Positions 1-12,600 of a stretch of 64,000 nucleotides of DNA are shown in pieces; position 1 is the stretch's first letter; the number at the start of each line of letters is the position of its first letter. This stretch comes from Aaosphaeria pasadenensis. Its lineage: Eukaryota; Ascomycota; Dothideomycetes; Pleosporales. The notes under the pieces were generated by a model, which ran no database searches, was not told where the DNA came from, and was given only the letters and a program-made list of their open reading frames with translations. Location: the NCBI GenBank assembly GCA_022813625.1, contig JAKLMB010000006.1, positions 1,178,001 to 1,242,000 on the forward strand, read 5' to 3'. The position numbers and the translations under genes are program-made.

Positions 1-2987
1 CGTGGAGGGCCTCGTGGTGGCCGTGGAGACCGTGGAGGTCGCGGAGGTTCACGCTTCGAGTCTGCTCGTGCCTTTGGGTAAGTCAGCTGCTACTTTGATG
101 ATCATCGTCCACATTTCCCAGCATTGGTACTAACATATCGTAGGAATGGAAGCTTCCCGCAGCCCGACCCGAAGGTCAGCGAGGCCGAAGATGCTCTTGT
201 CAGCGAGGCCGAAAATGCCCCTGTCAGCGATGTTTCTACTGCTCTTTCCAGAACAACTTTGGACGAAGAATTCCCCCGACGCCCTGGTTACGGATCGATC
301 GGAACACCCATAGTTCTTTGGACAAACTATCTCGAGTTGAATGCCATCAACCCTCAGGCGGTCTTTTATCGATACAGCGTTGCAGTCCAAGGCAATGACG
401 ATCCACCCAAGCCAAAGAAGAAGCGGCTCATCCAACTGCTTTTGAAAGAAGCACCATTTTCCAACGTCGCATCCACAAGTGACTGGGCGCAGGTCATCGT
501 GACCACAGAAAAGGTCAAACTGGATGAAAAGCGAGCAAGCCACAAGATTGAATGGTACCCCAACGACGGAGAACCACTTCCCTCGCCCGAACAGGGTGAA
601 CCCCAGGAGAGGACTAATGCCAGGAACAGAAGCACATACACGTTGCTAGTCGAACAACTCGGTACGGTTTCCCTTGAGGAGCTGGTAAAGGACATCAGTG
701 CCTCGGGCGCCACATATCCTTTGAAAATGGAAGCAATTCAGGCCTTGAATCTTGTCATGGCCAATGGCCCGAGCCTGGATGACCAGATTGCTGTTGCTGG
801 TCAGAACCGTTTCTACCCCTTTGGCAAACATCCCCAAGTGCAATCCCGTGACTTGACGTTTGGCCTCCAAGCTTTGCGTGGCTATTTCTCGAGTGTTCGT
901 ACAAGCGTGGACCGCATTATTGTCAACATCAATGTCGCTACTGGGGCATTCTACAAACCCGGACCACTCCTCGATATGTTGAGAGAGCTTGGTCTGCCAG
1001 CTAAGCATGCTGGGGCCCACCAGAAAGCGGCAGGTTTTGTGCGAGGCTTGCGCATCGAAACGAACTACTTACCTGCCTCTGACAAGAAGGGGAAGCGGTC
1101 TCAGGGGAAGACGAAGAGGAAAGTCCACGCTATCATCGAACTCTCGTCGTTCGGCCAAAACGCATTGAACACCAAGTTCCCAAAAACCGCTGCGGATGGT
1201 ACGACTAGGGATGTTACTGTGGCCGATCATTTCGAGACGGAGTATGGGCTTCGCCTTCAACTACCTCAGGCGCCACTCGTGAATTACGGAACTCGTCAGA
1301 GCCCGAAATGGATCCCCGGAGAGCTTTGCTCTGTCCTTCCTGGGCAACTCGCGCGGCGTCTGTTGAGCGGCAAACAGACCAGCGAGATGATCAAATTCGC
1401 GGCCCGTCGTCCTGTCGACAATGCCGAGTCTATCGTTCGTGACGGACTTCAGGTCACCAAGATCATGCCGGTGGCACAAGGATTGAATACCAATCTGAAG
1501 CCATTTGGCATCAAGGTCGCTACAACCCTCCTTACGGTACATGGTCGTGTTCTGCAAGCTCCTGTGCTTCACTACAAGAGAAATACTTGCACCCCTCGCA
1601 ACGGATCTTGGAATCTCGACGTCCAAAAATTGGGCAATGAACCATTCAAACTTGCAAACGCCCTACCGACCTGGGGATGCCTTATCATTGTGGATCAGTA
1701 TGATACGGATACCCGAAGCGAGGATGGTCAATTTAACGATAAAGAAACATTGACAAAGTTTCAACGAACTCTCAACACTTACGGAATGAAGCCAAAGCCG
1801 TACGGTGGTCCAGTTTACATGGAGGTCACCAGAGCAGAATTGCAAGACAGGAAAGTCGATGCAGTACAACGGAGGATCACTACCAGCATCGGACAGTTCA
1901 AGTTACGCCCCCAGTTCCTTTTCATTGTGTTGCCCAGCGAGGACGCAGTGCTGTACGACTGCATCAAGTTTGTCTGCGACACCAAGCTTGGAATTCCTAG
2001 CATCTGCAGCATTGGCCACAAGTTCAGAAAAGAGCAGGGGCAGATGCAGTATTTCGCCAACGTCGCCATGAAGTTCAACCAGAAACTCGGCGGTATCAAC
2101 CACACCCTTTCGGCGGACCATTTCAAACCCCTTGATTCTCAAACCATCGTCTTCGGGATTGACGTCACGCATCCTTCTCCAGGCAGTTCGGAGTCGTCTC
2201 CGAGCATTGCTGGGATCGTAGCTTCTGTTGACGGCAACTTTGCGCAATACCCAGCAAGCATTCGCACCCAGAAGGGCAGGAAGGAGATGGTGTCCGAACT
2301 GGCAGAGATGGTCGTGGAGCGCTTGAAGCTTTGGCAGAAGCGAAATGGGAAGTTGCCCACGAAGGTGATCGTCTATCGGGATGGTGTATCTGAAGGACAG
2401 TACAAGACGGTTCTGCAAGAAGAATATCCATGCTTTGTCACAGCGTTCAACAAGCTATACGGCGCAGAGCCTAAGCATCCCAAGATCTCCATCATTGTTG
2501 TTGGAAAACGCCATCATACCCGCTTCTATCCAACGAAGATCGACGAAACCAATGCGGATGTCAAGAACGGTAATCCCAAGCCAGGAACCGTAGTCGACCG
2601 AGGCGTGACCGGTGAGAAGTTGTTCGACTTCTTCTTGCTCGCCCATCAGGGCCTTCAAGGCACTTCCAAGCCTGCTCACTATGTCGTGTTGAAGGACGAA
2701 AACAAGCTGGGCGCCGACCAGCTTCAGACTTTGGTAAGTTCCATCTAATTCATCACCCAGGTTTACGATGCTAACAACTACAGACCCACAACCTCTGCTA
2801 CACATTTGCTCGTGCTACACGGGCTGTAAGCGTGTGTCCTCCTGCATACTATGCAGACCTGCTGTGCGAACGCGGGCGCTCCTATCTCCATACGGTCCTT
2901 AAGGGAGACGGTTCCGACAACTTCACGCCCAACCATTGGCATGGCGGTGTTCATGCCAATCTTGCCGAAACCATGTTCTATCTTTAG
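1..2987 (+). CDS. Argonaute (QDE-2-like small-RNA-guided protein), 5' end cut by window
   Basis: Effector of RNA silencing that binds a small RNA and can slice matching transcripts. Exons 1-77, 144-2733 and 2784-2987 join in frame (956 residues visible); introns use GTAAGT donors and TACTAAC / GCTAAC branch sites. The cut 5' exon encodes Arg-Gly repeats. Then follow the N domain, a PAZ domain (around 1200-1360), a MID domain (around 1900-2110) and PIWI. PIWI holds a full catalytic set: Asp in GIDVTHPSPG (2161), glutamate finger in GRKEMVSEL (2284), Asp in YRDGVSEGQ (2380), and Asp in PAYYADLLCERG (2856), i.e. a DEDD tetrad; in animal AGO2 the last position is His. The protein ends MFYL, as Argonautes typically do. 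Family assignment is secure; which Argonaute paralogue this is cannot be told here. Confidence 0.96.
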
Positions 2988-4137
2988 GCCATGCTACATC
3001 GCCTCGGAACTGAAGAACTGAAGAACCAAATCCATTCGGCTTTGGTCCAGCGCTTCCCTAAAACAGATTGACGAACGAAAAAATCACTGAGCCATTCATG
3101 ACCGTTATAGGTCAAATCATCTACGAGAGCTGAAGAGGCCATATTATTTTACCACCTTACGACCCGGATTGTATTCCATTGTTCGACTTGACAGTGAATT
3201 GGGAACGGGAATTGATATGGTATCTTAGGCTCGGAAGGTGCCTTTCACTTGTTGGGAACCCCGGGGATTGGTCAAGCCCGAAAGATCCAAGATCTGGTTA
3301 GGCTCCAACCAGGCACCCTTCTTATGTTTCTTTTTCATATGTTTTATTTGCAGTTGGTGGCCTGTGTTATAAGTGTCAGGGTGTTGGAGCCTGTCATTAC
3401 AGTCACAGTTGAAACACAAAGTAGCCAAGTGTACATTCATTAGAGTAAATACTATCAATTGCTTGCCTATCACAGAGTATGTCTGACAGTTGTCATTGTG
3501 AACAGGAGATTTACTACTGATCTATCCAGACCCGCATAGCCATTCACGACTATACGAAGCACGCTCAATACCTTACGTCTAGCCCAATCTATGCAACACC
3601 ACAAATTCGTTTCTCCACTAGATTTTATTGGATTGTCTCCAAAAATACTGCTGAATGGGATCCGGTTCGCGCGGAGTATTTACAGGAAACGGGTGGATTA
3701 CTAGGGATGATATGACAGGGATGTGCTATCAGTCGCGTTGCACGATAGCCAACCACCCACTCGCACCCCGCGATCAACCTCCCAACCTCGCGTTTCACCC
3801 CTCACCCCTGGCGATGCGTTTGCTGGCCGCTCCCGAGTCGACGCCTCCCGGCTGCCAGTCGATGCTCAGATCAGAGCACGGCTGTCTCTTCACCATGGCC
3901 ACTTCTCCTGCCACTGCCTTTGCTCTTGCTCCTGCTTCTTCACAGAATCAGAGGCTCTTCGACCCAGCTTAGGCACCCATGTCTCATAGGGCTACTACAT
4001 CACAAGGTGTTTCCATGTGCCGACCGCGCCTATTCGCATCCCTCGTGGTACGACCTTAATTCAGACCCAACTTCCAGCCTCCTCTCGGTATCTACCCGTA
4101 CCAGCGCTTCTTCACCTCTGCGTCTGCAAACGACTCT
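2988..4137. other. Intergenic region between Argonaute and the membrane/coiled-coil gene
   Basis: About 1.15 kb: the 3' untranslated region of Argonaute, then the promoter and leader of the next gene. The part from about 3740 to 4130 is C/T-rich, as in fungal leaders. Two short overlapping open frames (3655-3989) are of low complexity and I see no protein family in them. No RNA gene or repeat seen. Confidence 0.5.
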
Positions 4138-4158
4138 ATGCGAGCCGCCTATACAACC

Positions 4159-6009
4159 ATGGATGGTGGAAGCTTCTACGAACACGATATTCCTTCTCTC
4201 AGCGCATCCGCCATGAGCGCCTTTGATCCGGAGCGAAGCACACACTCGGCCTACAGCGGGCGATCCGGCATGCAGTCGTCGTCGCGATGGAGCTTACAAG
4301 AGCCAGAAGAGTCGGACCAAGAATCGGACGGCCCGTGGCGACCGCCAGCCTGGCAGAAGAGCAGCAACAACAACTGGTACCGCAAATCCCTACTCGGCGA
4401 CAGCGTGATGCGGTCGAGTCCCTCGAGATCCCCTTCGTACTATGAGCGCGGCGATCGAGACGTCACGCCATCGCGCATCCCGCTACCAGACTCGCCGCTC
4501 AAACATACCCCGCGGACGAGCCCAGAACCGGAGCATTTATTCACGCCGGAGAACATAGCATCAAGGATGCAAAGTCCCTCAGCGGAGCCAGATATGGATG
4601 GAGAAGTCCCTCATGGCGAGGGAGAAGAGGCGGCCTTGTCCCTGCACGACGAGGGTGCTGCGAACCCAGACGGATGTACGTGATCTTTATGTCCGCTATC
4701 ACATGTCTACGTTTTGATACTAACCTTACGCAGTCATCCGCTTCGCCGTACGGGGGGAGACATTGTTCCGCACTGCACCCATTGAGGACTCCATATCCGT
4801 GTGTGCCCATTTCGTACATGCGTTCAGCAACTCGCCTATGAGCATTATAAGCACATTGTTCACGATCGCGCTTGCATGGGTCCTCGTCCAGCCATGGACG
4901 TCAACAGGTCTAGTGCCCGACGTAGCCAACGTCGCAGGATTCGTAAAGCAGCTGTCGCCTCTGCTGTATGCGTCCGAGAACGTGATACCGCGCTCGCGAG
5001 AGCTTGCCGAAGCAAGCATTGCTGTGCAGGATCTGGGTGAGAGCGTGCGGGCGACGAACATGTCCGCATCGACGACGATCATCGATCAACTCGACGACTT
5101 GGGAGACAACCTCAAGGTGCTGTCGGAGCAGATGACGAGTTTCTTTACGAATGTTGATGGCGATGTTGATTCGTGAGTTAACCCTTACCTTTTTCATCGA
5201 TTCATATGAACTAATCTGACCACACTAGTATCTTGATCACGATGGAATGGGCGAAGCGCGAACTGAAGAGCATCCAAGGTCCCAAGACAGGCCTGATAGA
5301 CACTGTCATTGGCAACATTCACGGCGCCCTCGGCAAAGCAGGCCTTCTGGAGCACGACGGCCAACCCACAGCGATCGGCCGCACATTCAGTGACGTACTC
5401 GGCCAAACCTCACAACAGCGCTCCAAAGCCACCCTCCAACGAACCTTCGACTACCTCCTCTCGACGCTCGAAGAAAACATCACCAACGAGCTCGCGCGCG
5501 CAGACGTCCTCTTCACGCTCTTCGAAAGCGTAGACCGGCAATTCCAAAACCTGCACCGGTCCGTCGCTAAAGAGGAAGACAGCGTCGCAACCAAGAAGGA
5601 CGAATTCCTCGCGTCCATGTGGCGCAGCTCCATCGGCAACCAGCTGAAGCTCAAGAAATACGAAAAGAACCTCAAGCTCCTCAAGACCGTGCGCGCCAGC
5701 ACCCTGACGAACAAGTCGGAGCTCAAGTCGCACATCCAGATCATCCACTCGGTCAAGGAGCAGCTCGACAAGGCGCGCCGCAACCTCGTCAGCCCGCTGA
5801 TCCGCCGCGCCCAGTCCAATTCTTTCGGCCTCGAACAGCAGCTCGCGGACCTGAGCGGCACGTATGGCTTCCTGAAGGGCGTCAGGGAGGAGCAGAAGCA
5901 GAAGGTGCTGAGGCAGCTATGGAGGGAGGCTCCGAAGAGGAGGGTCACGATTAGTGGTCATGGTGGGGTTTACGACGAGGATGGTGAGGACGGGGTGGCG
6001 GAGTATTGA
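4159..6009 (+). CDS. Conserved-looking fungal protein with one membrane span and a helical/coiled-coil C-terminal half, function unknown
   Basis: I do not recognise a named family. Exons up to 4675, 4734-5172 and 5229-6009 join in frame (578 residues from 4159). The ATG at 4159 has a better context (AACCATGG) than an in-frame ATG at 4138, which would add 7 residues. Residues 1-170 are polar, Ser/Pro/Arg-rich and probably disordered. One hydrophobic span (ISTLFTIALAWVLV, near residues 209-228) follows, then about 350 residues of heptad-like, charged helical sequence, for example QLKLKKYEKNLKLLKTV. The C-terminus is Gly/Asp/Glu-rich. The layout suggests a single-pass membrane protein with a cytosolic or nuclear helical bundle, possibly BAR- or syntaxin-like, but this is inference. 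Both introns have standard fungal sites. Confidence 0.85.
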
Positions 6010-6977
6010 GATTAGGCTTTCTTGGGAGTTTTGTTTGGGATAGGTGCACGAATCGGTATTGGAGTTCAGGTTCTGGGCTATTCTTTCTAGGGGACTGAAA
6101 CAAGACACGACGACGATGTTGACGAGTGAAGAATCGGTGTGTCGTCGAGATGACAATGAGTACACGAAACCGGCATACGACCATCTAAAACATGCAGCAA
6201 CACCACCAACGACAGAACTATCGCATGTATCAAGGATCAATCAAGATAAGAGAAAGGAAAGAAAAGACGAAAGAAAAGAAACCATAACAAAAAAAAGCAA
6301 CCCAATCGAAATCAATCCCTTTTCCCCTCCATCACTTTCTATCCTCGTCTTACCCTTCACCATCATCAGATTATTCACCTAATTCCTCGGCAAAGCAAGT
6401 GCGATTCAAGGCGACAGCGGATGGAATCTCTACTGTGTTTCAGTGCGAAAAAAAGCAGAATATAATTACACATTCGTCTTGGTTTGTCTGGACTATGTAT
6501 GCAACGTGGAGTCGAGTCGAGTCCGTTGCCTATATATATATTTGAATTGGTTCATTTGGATATACTCTTCAACCACGCACATACATGGATATGGATATGT
6601 ATAATTTCATTTCATCTCATCATCAAGTGGTAGAAGTATACACGTGATTGTGATCTTGTGATAGTGTACAGAGGGAGTTCTAATTGTCGTCTATAGTAAA
6701 TAAAGGAGTGAACGAACGGGTGGAACGATGACCTTGATATATATGCGAGGTATAAGGGAGCAGAAAGGGAGGAGGCGTAAGTTGTCATGTCTATACACAG
6801 GTCTGTTTATTCATTCATTCCCTTATTGATCCAGGTGATGGTTATAGCTCGGAGTACTCAAACTTCGTCCAGTAGCTCGCTCCTATGTAAATAGTAGTGC
6901 CTGTACGAACACTTCCAACAAGCACACCCCTCTCTCTCCACCACACACCATTACTTTCGCAGTGAAACCCATCCTAA
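6010..6977. other. Convergent 3' flanks, no gene seen
   Basis: Holds the 3' ends of two convergent genes. It is A/T-rich with TATATATA and TTCATTTCATCTCATCATC tracts around 6530-6620, consistent with polyadenylation regions. The open frames at 6044-6382 and 5917-6240 look like chance frames. Confidence 0.45.
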
Positions 6978-9630
6978 TCACCACTCCGCAAAACCCTCCA
7001 GTCCAAGTCCGATACCACCATGCTTCCTATTCATATGACCATAGCAATCCCCACTCGACTCGAAAACCGCCATGCACACCCAGCAGATATGCGCTCTGCA
7101 GCCCCCGCAAGTCATATGATTACACCCCTCCGTCTTCTCAATCGGCGTCGTGCATTTCGGACAGTCCTTGATGTTGAGCTCCCTCTTCAGCTTCTCGAGC
7201 GCCTCGTAGCCGCCGGATTGCATGTCTTTGTACTCTGCACACGTGTAGTCGCCATGGCGCGCGTGGCAGGATGTGCAGAGCGGTTCGAAGCAGTTGGGGC
7301 AGGTGTATGCTGGTGGTTTCGAGCCCGGTGCTGTGCAGCGATAGATGTAGCCGCAGTCTGGGGTTGAGCAGTAGTGGAAGGCGTCTGGGTGACGCTGGAT
7401 GTAGTCTTTGAAGGAAGACTCGAGGACGGTTTCGAAGACGGAGGAGGAGAGGTGGTCTTTCAGTTCGCGGAGGGCGAATACGGTTGGACAGGTTCCTTCG
7501 TCGCCTTGGCATCGGATTTCGAAGTTGTGGTTGCTGGTCGAGGCGGCGGATTTGCAGCATTCTTCGAAGCACTCGAGGCAGTAAGTGTGCTTGCAAGATG
7601 TTTGGATGGGGCTTTCGGCTTCGCAGAAGCAGATCGGGCAGTCTCCTTGAGGCTGAGATGGGGAGTTTGGGGGAGAGCGGATACTTAGAGGGCGCTTGTC
7701 GTGCACGATTGACAAGGCAGTTTCGTATTGCTGTTGCGTACCATTGATAGTGATCCTCCTCAAGACCACATTGAAAACGGCGACGTTCTTCCCTAATGCC
7801 TGTTCGATGCTCTTGAACCCGCTATGAATCGCCCAAGCGAATTGATGCGGCTTCAGATCGATTTCGTAGCTCATGGAAGGTTCGTCTTTGAGCATGTCGC
7901 TGATTCGACGAACCGCTTGCTCAAACTTCTCAGGAGACCCGTAAAATCGAACCTGGCGCTTTGACTTGTCTCTGATAAGGGCTATGTTAAGTTCCTTCTC
8001 GATTGACTTGACATTCTCATATGTACTTCCATTGCTGCTGAGTGCTGAACTCCACACCGCGTTTTCGCCATCCATAAGGACAGCTCCACTCACAATCCGG
8101 TCAAGTGTTTTGCGCGTACTGGCCACGTCTTTCGGATTATCACCTTCAACCTTCAATGTTGTGAACCGTTTTGCAGAGTCATGGTAGACATGAAACGCCA
8201 AATGCCGTTCTTTCCAGCTCTTGCTTTCTTCATCGATTCTACTCTTCAGGGCGAAGTAGACTTTCGTAACAACCTTTACTTTGGCCGATTGGATTAGTGT
8301 CACGGTCAATTTACCCTTCCTGAGCATATCAAGCGGTGCGTTGTTCAGTGAACATGCCGATCTAGCATCTACTTCATCTTGGAACCAAGCTGTGGCTTTG
8401 ACACGCTTCCCTTTGGACATGGATGCGAGATGGAAGCTCTCGAGCGGGCCATGCTCCTCTAATCGCGAACGAACTTCAACGCTGACCTCCCCATCTGAAG
8501 CTCGGTAGCTAGCCGATCCCATCTCGACGTGCCGTGGTTTATCGAGTAGTGATACAATGGCACTTTCAACGTCTTTGGAGGTCGCATCGCTGGGCACATC
8601 GCTCAATGTAACAGTCCAAGCCACAGGGTTGTGCGAATATCCGCGACCCTGGCTACTCCTCCTGGTAGACGATTTGACAAGTTGGCCTAGGCATTTGTAC
8701 CTGCCTTCATTAAACTTCTTCCCAACCCTAGCCGCTATCTCACCGTTCCCAAAGTTCAGCCACACGCTTCGAGTAGCTTTGTGCCACGAGATGTGGACTT
8801 TTCTGCAATTCGTCCGCCTGGTATCGATTGCAACTGGTACGGCACTGAGGGCCGACCCCTGATTCTTGAGCTTAGTGCTTAACTCTTGGGCAAAAGACGG
8901 GTCTTCGACTTTCACGGTGGCTTTTGTTTCCGACAATGCAGTGTCCTTGGAAATGCGAATGCAGGAGACGTCTACGTTGAAACCTACGCCACGAAGGATA
9001 TCGACGATTGTCTTAGGAGTGGCTCCCGGCGCAAGGCCTGTAAGGCATGCAAGAGAGTAATCTGTCGGGAAGGATACCTTGAGAATCTGTCCGAATTCAT
9101 TGAAGCACACAGATGCTCCTAGAAGATCCCGAACGAAATCGTCATCGTTCGCTTGGTCCTGTTTAGGGTATCAATATGCTGCGTCCTTCACAAGCTAGAG
9201 AGTACCTTCTTGCCTCGGCATTGCTAAGCTCAGGATCTGGGTTGCGAATCTTCTCTACTTCATGGCTGCTGTCTCTTGGGTGGAGGAACGGACAAGAGGG
9301 TTTTTGACAACCCCCGTGCCGCGAGAGAAACTTGCACGGAACTTTGGCGCGAGAGTCTGATGGTGCTTGACGAGGGCTCTCGTCTGGTCGAACTGAATGT
9401 AGGCCCCCCGGGGAGGTAGTGGTGATTGGACTGATGTACAGTCCCCCGATTGCCGGAATGGCTGAAGTGACAGGTGCAAAGCATTTCTGAGTGCTTGTCG
9501 TTGTTTCATGGTCGTAGGTGCAATCGTTTCCATTCCGGCAGATTCCAAGTGCGAAGAACTTGCATGGTCTCATCTTGGTTGGTGCTGTTGAGTATGGAGT
9601 TGCAGCAGTGGACTCAGGGTACTGATTCAT
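6978..9630 (-). CDS. CCCH zinc-finger / RBR-type (RING-IBR-RING) E3 ubiquitin ligase
   Basis: Predicted ubiquitin ligase with RNA-binding features, 850 residues. The first exon (9630-9259) begins MNQYPES and carries two CCCH fingers (CKFFALGICRNGNDCTYDH and CKFLSRHGGCQKPSCPFLH). The second (9158-6978) has an RRM-like middle (FGQILKVSFPTDYSLACLTG near its start, repeats of that fold after it) and a C-terminal RBR module: RING1 (CPICFCEAESPIQTSCKH), IBR (HYCSTPDCGYIYRC ... CPNCFEPLCTSC) and RING2 (CPKCTTPIEKTEGCNHMTC). The last Cys of GCNHMTC fits the catalytic Cys of RBR ligases. I placed the intron at 9159-9258 (donor GTAGAG, phase 0) because it keeps frame; a donor at 9206 would not. A longer open frame begins at GTG 9645, but ATG 9630 is the likely start. 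Substrate unknown. Confidence 0.9.
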
Positions 9631-12600
9631 ATTGAGAATTGACACAGTGCAGCAAAGCTTGATGCAAGGGTTTCCCTTTCAGAGGTAGAGAGGAAGTACA
9701 AATACGGGACTAGGAATATCAATAAGTGGGTTCTTTCTCAATTTGAGGTTCACAGAGCGACTGTGCATCTCAGCTGCAACCCCGCGTCTGCCTACGTTTT
9801 TGTGTAACCAGTACTTAGACTTAGACTCTGGATACTGCAAGAAGACTGTTGAGGACGATCATATTCAAGATAGCTTATTATCTGAATGACTATCAAACGC
9901 AGGGAGGACGACGGACCGCTCTGATCATAGGGTTGTAGTGAACTGTTTATGTATGGTTTTAGAAGAGACGTTGCGCCATGAGGTATTGGTAGGTATAAAT
10001 GCACCAGCCACAGATCCATTTGGTGATGAAAGTCGAAAATTTTGTTAGTAGCAATGCCCGCTGTATCTCTGCTACAGGAACGTCGACCTGATGAACCAGG
10101 GTTGTTCTAGATAGACGGATTCAGGTGAACAGGATTTAAATGGGAGACAAGAGAGAGCAGAGGTAGTTGAGGGGATGGGTCTGTTTATTTGTTTGTTTAT
10201 TCATTTTGCTCGATGAATTTATTTAACCCAGGTACTTCAAAATCGCAATCCACTCAGTAATCACCAGTATTGCTCATACCCATCCTACCCATCAACAAGC
10301 ACAAACCCCTCACCATCATCCATCACCGACCACAGTCACAAGCACCTCCCCATACGTCGTCAACCCGTGGCTTAGCCACAACAACGATCACCCATCTCCA
10401 AATCCCGCCTCGTCTCGTCCCTAACACAAAGGACCGATAAAGTCAGTCATACAAACACTCCGTAACCCCATCTATATCCATCATGCTTAGCTACGCTACA
10501 TCCTCAGGCGTATCGCCGGGCTCTCCCTCTTCACCGGACATATAATTCCTTCAACACCGGTGCGGTGCGGCGCGCGGCGAAAAGGCCAGGCGGGCGGAGG
10601 CGCTCGGGAGGGCAGTGCACAGTGACCGGTCGGACCGGAGAAGCTACCACGCACGACACGTTGTTTACGGGCACCTCCGAAGCCGTATAATAATTTACAT
10701 TTTGTGTTCGAATTTTCTTTCGTAGTCAGGAGTTTGATTGACGTCAGTGGATACGTTTGGGGTACGGTGCCTTTGCCGTTAAGGGAGGGATATGTGGAGT
10801 TGGTGAGTATGTTGGTTTTTGATGGTGAAGGGGTTGGTCCACTATTCATTGCATTCGATTATTGGAACATCTCCACTCTGGTCTCCTTTTTTTCTGCTGT
10901 TTGTTTCGTTGAGTAAGGTATCTCATGTTACAATTTTTCATTCAGAGCAGCAAAAAACCGCAAAAAATCTACATCGACAAATACGAATCAAAGAGGCAAG
11001 TATGTCATTGAACTGCTCCCGGGAGAGGAACTGTCATGCTTCCGTGAGGATTGAATAACCCAAGCCTCCCGGGTGGGAGAATGGACATGTACCTGACTAG
11101 GGAGGAAGTGGGTAAGCGCCGGGGCAAAAAGATGATGACGGGGACGATGACGATAGATTGATCAAGACGGAGTTAGTGGGGGAGATGCACAGCGCAGGGC
11201 GGGTATGGGAGAAGAACGAGGCGATGCTGTATTATGCTCTCTGTATGATAAATGATGCTCGTGAATAGGGAGTAGTTGGTTGATCTATTAGTTGTACTTG
11301 CTGGATGAGATGGAAGATGTCACACGTTGTGATTGAGTTTGTAGAGGGGGGACAGGGACCCACTAGTGGAGCTTATCTGCGGGATCGCCAGGTGGACGGG
11401 GCGATACCTTAAGTGTCAGTGTCAACAGAAGAATAAGAAGAAGGACAAGAGAAGGACAAGAGAAGGATGATACCTCAGGCATTATTGCAGATGGAATCAA
11501 TTGATTTGATTGATGAGGACGAGTTAGTGTCGTCTGGGCAATGTCTACTACTCGCGGGATAAGGTAAGGGTTGGTGTACGAGTATTGGCATTCCGGCGCA
11601 TCATTGGGGCAGTGCAAGTCTGATGAAGATGATAAACGAGCCATCCAATCAACATCCATTGCTTCCACGATCCAACCATCGCCATTGGCCAATCGATTGC
11701 AACTCGTCTATTCGTCTACAGTTACTCTGTGCGAGTCTGAGTCTGTGTGTCTGTGTAATGAGTTGTCATGTCCTCAGCCAGCCAGTCAAGTCGATTCAGT
11801 CAGCCCACGCTTTGCCCTATCGTCTCTTCTTCTCTTAACTACTTGTGTGAGGTATGTAGCTACGAGGTATTGTATGGGAACACTTGAGACCCTGATACCT
11901 TGAAACTTGATACAATAATCAAAGCTAGAGGTTGACAACTCCCCTGCTAGTCCTCCACCTACATCATCAACATGGCCAACTGCCACCTGCCACCTGCCAT
12001 CCATCTGTCAAGAATGCAATATCATTACCAACCTCCTTCTTTCTATCTACTCGTACTCTTTTTTGCCATTCGCGTAAATGGGCTTGATAGTCTGATTAGA
12101 TCCATCCAGGCCTGCTCGGGTATCCTAGAGTTTACTGAGTTCTTTTCCGTAGTCTCTAACTCTACTGGTTTCTTGTCCTCTTTGCTGCGCCTTCTTCTCT
12201 TCCCCGCTTTCCATCTACCCATCCCTATCCCATCCTATCAACTTATCCTCTAGGTTCTGTCTAGTCCCCGTCCCGTGTGTCTCTTCTCTTCCCTTATTCC
12301 TTCTCTAGTTACTCCGTCCTCTAGAGTCTACTGCGTGGGTTTTGCCTCAGTCCTACCGTAACCGTAACCGTAACCATAACCATAACCCTGTCCTGTTTCC
12401 AGTGATCCTGGTTCGCCCCTGCCCTGCCCCATTGGCCTCCCGCTTCGGCCCTACTCTTCTTCCATTTCCCACCAAAACACTTCCCAGTCCCAAGACTGGA
12501 TCCCAACTCCCAAGACATCATCATCATAATCGTCATAATCATCGTCCACATCCACATCCACATCCATCCACATCTTTCATCCACCCACTCTTCGCGCGCG

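Noticed and set aside
3655..3989. Plus-strand frames upstream of the membrane/coiled-coil gene
   Set aside because: Lie in a C/T-rich leader; composition and lack of any family point to chance.
10496..10849. 117-codon minus-strand frame in the gap
   Set aside because: Low complexity (Pro/Ser/Arg), no family, flanked by no splice pattern; kept only as part of the gap note.
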